Of a stretch of DNA of 64,000 bases, positions 41,053 through 49,044 are shown piece after piece. The stretch lies in the NCBI GenBank assembly GCA_902629285.1, contig CACOQN010000006.1, positions 1 to 64,000 of the forward strand, written 5' to 3'. Numbering within the stretch: the first letter of the stretch is position 1; each line of letters starts with the position of its first letter. The position numbers and the translations under genes are program-made. Under the pieces are notes generated by a model, which was not told the origin of the DNA, did not search any database, and saw only the letters and a program-made list of their open reading frames with translations. Origin of the DNA: an uncultured Pelagibacteraceae bacterium. Its GTDB lineage: Bacteria > Pseudomonadota > Alphaproteobacteria > Pelagibacterales > Pelagibacteraceae.

Positions 41053-41240
41053 ACTCTGAATCTAGCCAGATATCCCTTATACTTATTGGTCTTTTTACTG
41101 ATAGAGTTTATTTGGTGAATATTTTTTGATTATTTCTAGTTTTAAATAAAATAGTGAACAAAAAGAACATAAGTGACTCAGTATTGAATCAAAACAAGAA
41201 CATTTGCTTAGTTCGAAATATTATGTTGTAAAGTAAGAGT

Positions 41241-41595
41241 GCCAGATAAACTATAAGCCGGGTTCTGTCGTTTAAACTTATCATTTGTCTAGGCTTAAGA
41301 TCACTCTTAAGCTCAAGCAACTAACCCTGATGACTAGCCAAGGACGGCTTTTAGTTTTTCAACAATGTCATCTCTACTTAGTCTTGCTCCCAGTGGGGTT
41401 TTCCAGCGTTCATTGTTACCAATAGAACCGGTGTGCTCTTACCACACCTTTTCACCCTTGCCATGTTATGGCGGTTTATTTTCTGTGGCACTATCCCTAG
41501 GGTTTCCCCCGCCAGGTATTACCTGGCACTGTGTCCTCGTAGAGCCCGGACTTTCCTCTTTAATATTAATTAAAGCGATAAGTCATTTATCTGGC
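41241..41595 (-). ncRNA. rnpB: RNase P RNA, bacterial class A
   Basis: About 355 nt. The P1 helix is a perfect 10-bp pairing of 41586-41595 with 41241-41250 (GCCAGATAAA / TTTATCTGGC). On the minus strand the universal cores are present: GAGGAAAGTCCGGGCTC near the 5' end, GGGAAACCC and GGTAAGAGCACACCGG in the middle, and CAGAACCCGGCTTATAG near the 3' end. It is the catalytic RNA that trims tRNA 5' ends. The ~206 bp between the mraZ promoter and rnpB hold no other feature I can support. No clear terminator was seen. Confidence 0.97.
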
Positions 41596-41601
41596 AATAG
41601 A

Positions 41602-41629
41602 AATTTATTACTAAATTTAAATATTTCAA
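41602..41629 (-). promoter_or_regulatory. possible rnpB promoter
   Basis: On the minus strand TTGAAA (41624-41629) and TAAATT (41602-41607) are 16 bp apart and would start transcription close to the rnpB 5' end at 41595. It overlaps the last bases of the amidase gene. AT-richness makes chance matches likely. Confidence 0.35.
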
Positions 41630-42384
41630 GAAATTTTTTTTTTTAATTTTTTAATAAGATTATTACATATAATTAAGCATTCTTGATCAATAATTCCATT
41701 TATTAGTTTTTGTCTAAACCTTCTTTGAAAAGCTTCTGTGAGAATTTTGTTATATTTTCTTTGATTTATTTTAATATTTTTTGGATATCCAATTTTATTT
41801 AAATTTTTAATAAACATTTTTTGTTCTGAGTGTGAAGTAATTAGGGATCTTTTTTTTATTAAAATTTTTTGATCAATATCATGCATTAAACCAATTTTTT
41901 TTTTATATAAAAATTCCCATGGAAACTTTTCACCAGGATCTTTTTTTCTTTCTGGAGCAATATCAGAATGTCCTAATATATTTTGAGATTTAATTTTATA
42001 TTTTTTTACCAATATTTTGCTCAACCTGAGAATAGAATTTATTTGCTTTAATGAAAAATTTTTATATGTAAAATTATGACCTGGATTAGATATTTCTATA
42101 CCAATGGAATTATGATTTAAAAATTTATACTCTTTCCAAGAGGAAATGCCTGCGTGCCAGGCTACATATAAATCTGGAACCAATTTAATTATTTTTCCAT
42201 TATTTTTGATTAGATAGTGACTACTAACTTTAGAATTGATATCAATTAACCTACTGGTTGCATCTTTTTCACTTTTCATGCCTGTGTAATGAAAAATAAT
42301 AAATTTTATATCTTTTGGTTTTCGTTTAATTGGATCAAAATTTGGGGAATAATTTATTATTGTGTGTAAGCTTAATTTTGACAT
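41626..42384 (-). CDS. N-acetylmuramoyl-L-alanine amidase (AmpD/AmiD type)
   Basis: 252 residues of the Amidase_2 fold. Zinc-site and catalytic segments visible are IIFHYTGMKSEKDA (first His), the VSSHYLIKNNGKII strand, AWHAGISSW, GIEISNPGHNF (Glu region) and GHSDIAPERKKDPGEKFPW (second His and Asp). No signal peptide is apparent, which favours a cytoplasmic AmpD-like role recycling anhydro-muropeptides over an exported AmiD. A ~75-residue C-terminal region after the domain could be a degenerate peptidoglycan-binding domain. It diverges from mlaA over 90 bp. Confidence 0.88.
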   Translation of the reverse strand: MSKLSLHTIINYSPNFDPIKRKPKDIKFIIFHYTGMKSEKDATSRLIDINSKVSSHYLIKNNGKIIKLVPDLYVAWHAGISSWKEYKFLNHNSIGIEISNPGHNFTYKNFSLKQINSILRLSKILVKKYKIKSQNILGHSDIAPERKKDPGEKFPWEFLYKKKIGLMHDIDQKILIKKRSLITSHSEQKMFIKNLNKIGYPKNIKINQRKYNKILTEAFQRRFRQKLINGIIDQECLIICNNLIKKLKKKIS

Positions 42385-42474
42385 TAATTTTGGCTACTTT
42401 ATAGACAATTTATCGACATTTTTTAAAAATAAAACTTATTTTACTTTAAAATTTTATATATTATATAGTGCGTA

Positions 42475-43263
42475 ATGTTTAAAAATTTTGTGATTATTTT
42501 AGCAACCCTTTTCTTGCTGATGTCTAACGTCAATGCAGGTTCAGATGGGGACTTGGTATTAAAAAAAAATCAACCTGCTGAGATTAAAGATTGTTTTGAG
42601 AAAATAAATAGAGCAACATTTGCATTTAACCAGGCTTTAGATGGTATTATTTTTAAACCTGTAGCAAGTGCATACAGAGTTTTACCTTCACCTGTAAAAA
42701 CTGGAGTAAGTAATTCACTAAATAATTTAACTAACGTTATAACAATACCAAATAATATTCTTCAAGGAGAATTTAAAAAAGCAGGTATTAATTCTGGAAG
42801 ATTTATAATTAATACAACGATTGGAATTCTTGGTTTCATTGATGTAGCTCAATATTTAGGTTTTCCTGAGTATGAAAAGGAAGATTATGGTCAATCGCTA
42901 GCTACAATGGGAGTTGGGCCAGGATGTTATGTTGTTCTGCCAGTTTTAGGACCGAGCACGGTAAGAGATGCTAGTGCATCCATTATCAATTTTGCTGGAG
43001 GAGATGCATGGTATAACGTAACAGTTAATAACGATACAAGATATTTCAGTGACTTTGATTACTATGCCTCAAAGTTAACTTCAGGTGTAGATTTTAGGGC
43101 TAAAAATTTTAATGCAATAGAAAACTTGGAAAAAAATTCAATTGACTTCTATGCATCAGTTAAAAGTCTTTATTTACAGGATAGACAGCAAAAAATCCTA
43201 AATGTAAATAAAATAATTGAAACCCAAAATGACGGCGATTGGGAAGAGATAGATAGTCAGTAA
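42475..43263 (+). CDS. mlaA: MlaA/VacJ family outer-membrane phospholipid transport protein
   Basis: 262 residues. An N-terminal signal sequence (about 1-21, ending NVNA) lacks a lipobox cysteine, so unlike E. coli MlaA it is probably not a lipoprotein. The family core is clear: FEKINRATFAFNQALDGI, VLPSPVKTGVSNSLNNL, GRFIINTTIGILGFIDVA, EDYGQSLATMGVGPGCYVVLP and LGPSTVRDA. MlaA removes misplaced phospholipids from the outer leaflet of the outer membrane and passes them to MlaC. An MlaC-like gene follows at 13 bp. The inner-membrane MlaFEDB complex is not in the window. Confidence 0.9.
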   Translation: MFKNFVIILATLFLLMSNVNAGSDGDLVLKKNQPAEIKDCFEKINRATFAFNQALDGIIFKPVASAYRVLPSPVKTGVSNSLNNLTNVITIPNNILQGEFKKAGINSGRFIINTTIGILGFIDVAQYLGFPEYEKEDYGQSLATMGVGPGCYVVLPVLGPSTVRDASASIINFAGGDAWYNVTVNNDTRYFSDFDYYASKLTSGVDFRAKNFNAIENLEKNSIDFYASVKSLYLQDRQQKILNVNKIIETQNDGDWEEIDSQ

Positions 43264-43276
43264 TTCAAATTAAATA

Positions 43277-43867
43277 ATGAAAATAAAAAAAATATTTTTT
43301 ATATTTTTTCTTTCTTTTTTTATTTTGGAAAACTCTTATTCAATTGAACCTGACATATTTGTTCAATCTACTGTAAATAGAGCTTCAGCTATACTATCAA
43401 AAAATATTTCTAAATCAGAAAAAATAAATGAATTAAAATTAATTGCAAAAGAGACAGTAGACATTAAAGGTGTGGGATTTTATTCTCTAGGTAATGCAAG
43501 AAAAAATTTAAATGATGAGCAGAAGAAAACCTATATACAACTTTTTGAAAATTATTTTTTAAAGAGTTTTTCAAGCAGATTATCTGAATACACAAATCCA
43601 GAAATTGATGTAAAGAGTAAAGAAAAACTAAACAGTAATTATACAATAGTTAATAGTATATTGATTGGAACTTCAGAAAGACCAGAAGTAAAAATTGATT
43701 GGAGAATTTATACAAAAGATCCTAACAATCCTTTAATTAGAGATTTAATTATTGAAGGCTTAAGTTTAGCTAGAACTCAAAAGGAAGAATTTTCATCAAT
43801 TTTAAATTCTAATAATGGAGATATAAATAAATTATTTAAAGTCCTAGAAGAATTTTCTAGAAATTAA
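43277..43867 (+). CDS. mlaC: MlaC-like periplasmic phospholipid carrier
   Basis: 196 residues with a signal peptide (about 1-21, ENSYS end) and the Ttg2D/MlaC fold pattern: KINELKLIAKETVDIKGVGFYSLG, then YIQLFENYFLKSFSSRLSEY, VNSILIGTSERPEVKIDWRIY, IRDLIIEGLSLARTQKEEFSSIL. MlaC ferries phospholipids between the MlaA complex in the outer membrane and the MlaFEDB complex. It is 13 bp after mlaA, so a two-gene operon. The end overlaps the convergent membrane-protein gene by 11 bp. Confidence 0.88.
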   Translation: MKIKKIFFIFFLSFFILENSYSIEPDIFVQSTVNRASAILSKNISKSEKINELKLIAKETVDIKGVGFYSLGNARKNLNDEQKKTYIQLFENYFLKSFSSRLSEYTNPEIDVKSKEKLNSNYTIVNSILIGTSERPEVKIDWRIYTKDPNNPLIRDLIIEGLSLARTQKEEFSSILNSNNGDINKLFKVLEEFSRN

Positions 43868-45674
43868 TTTTCCTGCTTAAACTTAAAATAAAATATATTA
43901 AATAGTAAATAATTAATGCAAAAGTAAATATAATAGAAAAAAAGCTAATATAATTTGAAACTATTTGAATTTTATTTTGCTTAAAATCTATCTTTTCGTA
44001 ATTCAAAAAATTTACCATTTTATCAAATTCATCTTTTTTGAAAACATCTCCTGGTAAACAATTATTTTCATCAGGAAACAAAAAACAGGAAGGTTTAAAA
44101 AAAGTAAATTCATTTTTATTTCTGTTAATGTCTGTGTAATACAAAATACTACCATCACCTAAAATTTTTTTTGAATAAAATTTTATATTTTTTTTGTTCA
44201 AATTCTCCAGATTGTAACCAAATAAGGACTGATAACACATCAGTGAGGAATATGAAAAATAGAAAGTATCATTTCTTGTGCTTATTTTTTTTATAGTCCC
44301 ATCTTTATTAAGCAGAACCGATGGACCATTTATTCTGGCTTTAATCTGACCCTGCTCAAATTTCTCATTAAAATCATAAGAGTCCTTAATATTGTAACTT
44401 GCGGATTGAAGATAATTCTTATTATCTTTAATAAAATTTTGAAACAACAATATTATAATAAAACCAATAGATATCAAATTTTTGTATCTTATATTTATTT
44501 TACTGTTTTCAATTAACAAGCCAGTTAAAAAAATAATTGGAATAATATAAATTGCCATCCACCTGAACTGAACCCATGTACTTTTAATTACTGGTATTTG
44601 TGAATTAAGATTGTACTGATTCAAGAAATTTATATTAAAATATATAGGTATTAGGAAAATAATAGCTAAAATAATTAAAAAATTAAAATTTCTAAAATTT
44701 ATTTTGAAAAACTTTTTATCAAACAAAGCAATCAAAAATAAAGATAATATTGGGACTATACTTAAAGAATATTCCATTTCATGTTTTCCAAAAGAAATCA
44801 TAGAAGTCAAATTTTCATTAAAATATTTTTGATCTGCCTCTAAGAAAAAAGATAAAAAGAAATTTTTCAAGAACCCCAAAAAAGAATTAAATTCAGTTGG
44901 AGGATATTCTCTTGGAAAATTAGATAACAAGAATAAACTAGAAACTATTTTAGATAAAGAGATTAAAAATCCTAACAATAAAGAAATAAAAAAATTTAAA
45001 AAAATTTTTAAAGTGTTTTGAAAATGTGCATAAAATAAAATTATAAAAAAAATACTTGTAAATATTATTAAAATTATTGGACCTGAACCTGAATGAAAAA
45101 AATTAGCAAAAAAAATAGAAGAAAGAAGTAAATAAAAAATACTATACTTATGTAATTTTTTTTCATAGCTTTTGATAAGAAAAAAACAGTACAAAGGTAC
45201 AAAAATATAACTTAAGTAAGCCACATGTCCAATTATAGATCTATATATAAAAAAACCATTAAACAAAAATAACGATGCACATAGTAAAGAGGTATATTTA
45301 CTAAACCCGAATTTCCTTACCATAAGAAACATTCCAAAATAACTAATTAAAGATAGTATTAAAACAATTAATTTAATTGAGTAAATTGGGTCAAATAAAA
45401 TAAAAATTATTTGATAAAATGAATAGAATGTTGATTGCGGATCAGCGTAAAAGGGTATTCCGCAGCAAAAGCTTGGAGTAAACCATGGTATAGATAAAAA
45501 ATTTTTTTCAAACCATATCTTACCAAACATTAAATTAGGAACAAATTGCTCAAAATCATGACCTAAATAACCTTCGTTATTGGGGAAAAATTTTTGGAAT
45601 ATTATTTGATGAAATATAAAAATTAAAAAAGACGTTAGAAGAAACAAAAAATTATTTTTTAATTTATTTTCCAT
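43857..45674 (-). CDS. large polytopic membrane protein, GT-C/YfhO-like
   Basis: 605 residues with about a dozen hydrophobic segments. After the first helix an extracytoplasmic loop carries GYLGHDFEQFVPN and then CCGIPFYADPQSTFYSFYQ, the type of Asp/Glu-bearing loop seen in GT-C glycosyltransferases and YfhO-like proteins. A large C-terminal soluble part follows. The ATG at 45674 was chosen because the longer frame begins inside the tRNA gene. It starts only 5 bp after the tRNA 3' CCA end, so any Shine-Dalgarno would lie in the tRNA. The function is probably envelope glycan assembly, but no specific family is certain. Confidence 0.65.
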   Translation of the reverse strand: MENKLKNNFLFLLTSFLIFIFHQIIFQKFFPNNEGYLGHDFEQFVPNLMFGKIWFEKNFLSIPWFTPSFCCGIPFYADPQSTFYSFYQIIFILFDPIYSIKLIVLILSLISYFGMFLMVRKFGFSKYTSLLCASLFLFNGFFIYRSIIGHVAYLSYIFVPLYCFFLIKSYEKKLHKYSIFYLLLSSIFFANFFHSGSGPIILIIFTSIFFIILFYAHFQNTLKIFLNFFISLLLGFLISLSKIVSSLFLLSNFPREYPPTEFNSFLGFLKNFFLSFFLEADQKYFNENLTSMISFGKHEMEYSLSIVPILSLFLIALFDKKFFKINFRNFNFLIILAIIFLIPIYFNINFLNQYNLNSQIPVIKSTWVQFRWMAIYIIPIIFLTGLLIENSKINIRYKNLISIGFIIILLFQNFIKDNKNYLQSASYNIKDSYDFNEKFEQGQIKARINGPSVLLNKDGTIKKISTRNDTFYFSYSSLMCYQSLFGYNLENLNKKNIKFYSKKILGDGSILYYTDINRNKNEFTFFKPSCFLFPDENNCLPGDVFKKDEFDKMVNFLNYEKIDFKQNKIQIVSNYISFFSIIFTFALIIYYLIYFILSLSRKINF

Positions 45675-45679
45675 TAAAT

Positions 45680-45756
45680 TGGTGGGCCCGCCAGGACTCG
45701 AACCTGGGACCAATACATTATGAGTGTACTGCTCTAACCAACTGAGCTACAGGCCC
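45680..45756 (-). tRNA. tRNA with CAT anticodon, probably tRNA-Ile2 (lysidine type)
   Basis: 77 nt with encoded CCA. The acceptor GGGCCTG pairs with CGGGCCC (one T-G wobble), the D arm is GCTC AGTTGGTTA GAGC, the anticodon loop is CTCATAA and the T arm is canonical (CCAGG TTCGAGT CCTGG). CAT can mean initiator, elongator Met or Ile2. The C4-G69 and C5-G68 pairs are features that TilS uses to recognise tRNA-Ile2 in E. coli, which favours Ile over elongator Met. An elongator Met cannot be excluded. Confidence 0.85.
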
Positions 45757-45812
45757 TTTAGTAATCTTAGTTACATCATTTTCATTTAGTTATCAATGAA
45801 ACATAATTTATT

Positions 45813-45887
45813 TGGTGGGCCGTGTTGGTTACGCTCCAACTACCCCTGCAATGTCAATGCAGTACTCTACTATTGAGCTAACGGCCC
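45813..45887 (-). tRNA. tRNA-Val (anticodon GAC) with noncanonical D and T loops
   Basis: 75 nt with encoded CCA. All four stems are intact: acceptor GGGCCGT/ACGGCCC (7 pairs), D stem GCTC/GAGT, anticodon stem CTGCA/TGCAG with loop TTGACAT, and T stem GTTGG/CCAAC. The D loop is only AATAGTA and lacks the G18-G19 pair. The T loop is AGCGTAA instead of the usual TTCRANN, so T54, T55 and A58 are changed while C56 stays. It lies 10 bp after the 406-residue membrane-protein gene and 56 bp before the CAT tRNA, on the same strand. Confidence 0.8.
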
Positions 45888-45897
45888 TACTAGTGGA

Positions 45898-47118
45898 TTA
45901 TCTAAATACTTTTAATGCAAACATACTTTTATAGTAATTTGGAGTTTTTTCCAATACTCTATAAATTGGAAAAGATCCAAGATCCTCGTGATAAACCGCT
46001 TTAGGATTCCAAGTTAAACAAACCAGTACAAAAAATAAAGTATAAAAAAAGTTTTTAGTTTTTTTATTTTGAAAATTAAATTCAAAGGTGTTTTTTTTTA
46101 ATATTATTGCCTCATTTTTTAAAAGACCAAAGTAATAAATAAACGAACAGGAATATGTCATATGTGTCCAACGACCTGAGTCAACAGCAATTAAATACAT
46201 AATTAATGATGGCAATATCAATAAAATAATATTTAAAATAAAAGGTTTACTACAAAAAAAATTATTTATTTTTTGAGGGTTAAATTCTGAAATAAATGAT
46301 AGGTAAATCAAACTAAAAAAACCTACAACAAAAATAAATATATATCTTAAGATATGATTAAGTTGCCAACCTACTTCAAGATTATGATCAACTATACTTT
46401 TTGATAAAAAAATTGTAGCCAAGCCACATTCTTCACCAATTTTTTTTAATTCTTCACACATTCTTGCAGTATCTTCGACTGAATGTGGATTAGAATAAAC
46501 TAAATATATGCAAATAAAGGTAGGTAGACCGAGCAATATAAGTTTAAAAAAAAATTTATAGTTAAACTTCAACTTTGTAATAAAAATTAAAGAAAGAAAG
46601 AAAAAACTATAAAATATACTTCCCTCATGTACTAAAATGAGCACTGGAAAAATAATAGATATAAAAATTAGAATTAAATTATTATTTATATATTTAAAAT
46701 ATAAATTGATTGAAACGATAAGTGCTATAAATATTAAAATTTCTTTCCTACCAAGAGCTTCGAGTTCAGCGATTGGAAATATGATAAATATTGGGGAAAA
46801 TATTGATAATACAATAAGGTAATTTGGTTTTATATTTTTAAGTAAATTATAAATTAAAATATAATAAAAAATATATAGTAAAGATTGAAAAATCAAAAAG
46901 CTAAAACGTAAATTTAAACTAAATAAATTACTTATTTGAAATATAACTTCTCCTAAAAATCCTCTCCTAACAAATCCTCCTTGATAATTAATAACCCATT
47001 CGGACATGGCATTATTAGATAAAACATTATTCCTAACAATCAGATAATAAATACTTAAGATGGCTAAAATGAAAATATAATTTTTAAGTATAAATTTATA
47101 GTTTTTAGCCAAAAACAT
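45898..47118 (-). CDS. polytopic membrane protein, unrecognised (surface-glycan type)
   Basis: 406 residues with about ten membrane helices. The first extracytoplasmic loop contains WVINYQGGFVRRGFLGEV, a motif I associate with hypothetical membrane proteins in exopolysaccharide or O-antigen loci. Another loop holds ARMCEELKKIGEECG, with two Cys that could pair, and DSGRWTHM occurs later. I cannot assign an activity. It lies upstream of two tRNAs and the 605-residue membrane protein, all on the same strand, and 32 bp after rpoD's start side neighbour region (rpoD ends at 47151). Confidence 0.6.
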   Translation of the reverse strand: MFLAKNYKFILKNYIFILAILSIYYLIVRNNVLSNNAMSEWVINYQGGFVRRGFLGEVIFQISNLFSLNLRFSFLIFQSLLYIFYYILIYNLLKNIKPNYLIVLSIFSPIFIIFPIAELEALGRKEILIFIALIVSINLYFKYINNNLILIFISIIFPVLILVHEGSIFYSFFFLSLIFITKLKFNYKFFFKLILLGLPTFICIYLVYSNPHSVEDTARMCEELKKIGEECGLATIFLSKSIVDHNLEVGWQLNHILRYIFIFVVGFFSLIYLSFISEFNPQKINNFFCSKPFILNIILLILPSLIMYLIAVDSGRWTHMTYSCSFIYYFGLLKNEAIILKKNTFEFNFQNKKTKNFFYTLFFVLVCLTWNPKAVYHEDLGSFPIYRVLEKTPNYYKSMFALKVFR

Positions 47119-47150
47119 CTTTTTGCTAATTGATATTATATAAAAAGGAA

Positions 47151-48977
47151 TTAACTCTCGAGAAAACTTTTTAGCTGTTTTGATCTGCTAGGGTGCTTTA
47201 ACTTTCTCAGAGCTTTTGCCTCAATTTGTCTGATTCTTTCTCTAGTTACAGAAAATTGCAATCCTACTTCTTCAAGCGTATGGTCTGTATTCATTCCAAC
47301 ACCAAATCTCATTCTTAAAACTCTTTCTTCTCTTGGTGTTAAAGTCGATAAAATTTTAGTAGTTGCTTCACCAAGATTCGATTTAATAGCTTGTTCAAGT
47401 GGAGCAAGTGCTTTCGTATCCTCTATAAAATCACCTAAACTACTGTCTTCCTCATCACCAACTGGTTTTTCAAGTGAAACAGGTTCTTTCGAAATTTTTA
47501 AAACCTTTCTTACCTTATCTAGTGGCATTCTAAGTTTTTTTGCTAGTTCTTCTGGTGTAGCCTCTCTTCCAAATTCACTTAATATCAATCTTTGAGTTCT
47601 TACTATTTTATTTATTGTTTCTATCATATGAACAGGAATACGGATGGTTCTAGCTTGGTCTGCAATAGATCTGGTTATCGCTTGTCTTATCCACCATGTA
47701 GCATAGGTAGAAAATTTATATCCTCTTCTATACTCAAACTTATCTACAGCCTTCATAAGTCCTATGTTTCCTTCTTGTATAAGATCTAAAAATTGAAGAC
47801 CTCTGTTTGTATATTTTTTTGCAATAGATATAACCAACCTTAAGTTTGCTTCAACCATCTCTTTTTTTGCTATTCTAGATTCTTTTTCACCTTTCTGAAC
47901 TCTACTTACTAACTTCTTAAAATCTGTAACCGATATTCCAAGCTTCTGACTAATATCAATTAATCTTTCTCTAATGTTTTTAAATTCATCCTTGTTTTTA
48001 GAAAAAAATTGTTTCCAAATATTATTTGTATCTAAAAATTTTTTTAAATTTGGATTTATCTCATTTCCAACATAAAATTTGATAAATTCATTTCTAGGGA
48101 TCTTATGATCCATAGCAAGTCTTAAAAGATTTCCCTCAAGAGATATAATTTTTTTATTTTCCACGTAATGTTTTTGAACCAAATCTTCTAAAACAGATGG
48201 TGATAATTGTAATGATTTTATATTTTCTAAAATATCATTTACAATTTTTTCATATCCTTTTTCTTTAGCTGCTGAAAAGTTTTCTGAATTTAAGACATTT
48301 TGAAGTTTTTCTTTTTGATATTTGATTAATTTACTATATTCTTTTGTAAGAGTATTAATTGTTTTTAATACTTTTGGTTTAATTTCTGTCTCCATAGCAG
48401 CAAGTGTAGGATTAAAATCGTCATCTTCGTCATCGGAGGAATTTTCTTCTTTGTCAGTCTCACCTGCATTTTTTTGTTTTGCGCTTGGTCCAGTTGTTTC
48501 ATCTTCCATATAATTTGTATCAATATCGATTATTTCTCTTACTAAAATTTCATCATTTTGTAATTTTTCATTCCATTCAAAAAATTGTTGAGCTGTTATA
48601 GGACTTTGAGAGAGTGCAATTAGCATCACATCTTTACCAGCCTCAATTCTTTTAGCAATTGCAATCTCACCTTCTCTTGAAAGAAGTTCTACTCCACCCA
48701 TTTCTCTAAGATACATTCTGATAGGGTCATCACTTTTCTCGATTGTTTTTCCTTCTTCTTTATTTGAACTTTCTTTTTTTCTTAAAATTTTGAAATCTGA
48801 TTTTTTTTCCACTAAGGCGACATTTTCATCTAATATATAAATAAACGCTTGAGCTAAGTTCTCATCAGATAAATTTCTTTTTCCTAAAGATTTACTTAAC
48901 TCTTCATAGGTGATAAAACCTCTGTGGGTTCCTCTTCCCATCAATCTAGCAAATGATTTTGTAATTATTCTTTCCAC
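47151..48977 (-). CDS. rpoD: RNA polymerase primary sigma factor
   Basis: 608 residues. Region 1.1 is at the start, region 1.2 is [22 protein letters not shown], and an acidic non-conserved segment ([14 protein letters not shown]) lies in the middle. Region 2 includes [45 protein letters not shown] and [11 protein letters not shown]. Region 3 follows. Region 4 is [13 protein letters not shown] and [20 protein letters not shown]. It is the housekeeping sigma factor that recognises TTGACA/TATAAT promoters like those of dksA and mraZ here. It follows dnaG by 67 bp, as in the classical macromolecular-synthesis operon. Confidence 0.98.
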   Translation of the reverse strand: MERIITKSFARLMGRGTHRGFITYEELSKSLGKRNLSDENLAQAFIYILDENVALVEKKSDFKILRKKESSNKEEGKTIEKSDDPIRMYLREMGGVELLSREGEIAIAKRIEAGKDVMLIALSQSPITAQQFFEWNEKLQNDEILVREIIDIDTNYMEDETTGPSAKQKNAGETDKEENSSDDEDDDFNPTLAAMETEIKPKVLKTINTLTKEYSKLIKYQKEKLQNVLNSENFSAAKEKGYEKIVNDILENIKSLQLSPSVLEDLVQKHYVENKKIISLEGNLLRLAMDHKIPRNEFIKFYVGNEINPNLKKFLDTNNIWKQFFSKNKDEFKNIRERLIDISQKLGISVTDFKKLVSRVQKGEKESRIAKKEMVEANLRLVISIAKKYTNRGLQFLDLIQEGNIGLMKAVDKFEYRRGYKFSTYATWWIRQAITRSIADQARTIRIPVHMIETINKIVRTQRLILSEFGREATPEELAKKLRMPLDKVRKVLKISKEPVSLEKPVGDEEDSSLGDFIEDTKALAPLEQAIKSNLGEATTKILSTLTPREERVLRMRFGVGMNTDHTLEEVGLQFSVTRERIRQIEAKALRKLKHPSRSKQLKSFLES

Positions 48978-49044
48978 GATATTTTGAATTTAGATGTCTT
49001 ATATAATGTCAATTATATAAAAATCTATTACTAATTTGGTCAGT

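Noticed and set aside
40981..41240. Search for a 6S, SRP or other small RNA between mraZ and rnpB
   Set aside because: Only the mraZ promoter and boxes are recognisable; no conserved RNA motif or stable hairpin was seen.
41365..41646. 93-codon open frame on the plus strand
   Set aside because: It lies antisense within RNase P RNA, and its peptide has no family resemblance; the RNA explains the sequence.
45675..45713. 13-codon extension of the 605-residue membrane protein
   Set aside because: It is the reverse reading of the tRNA T arm and acceptor; tRNA structure accounts for it.
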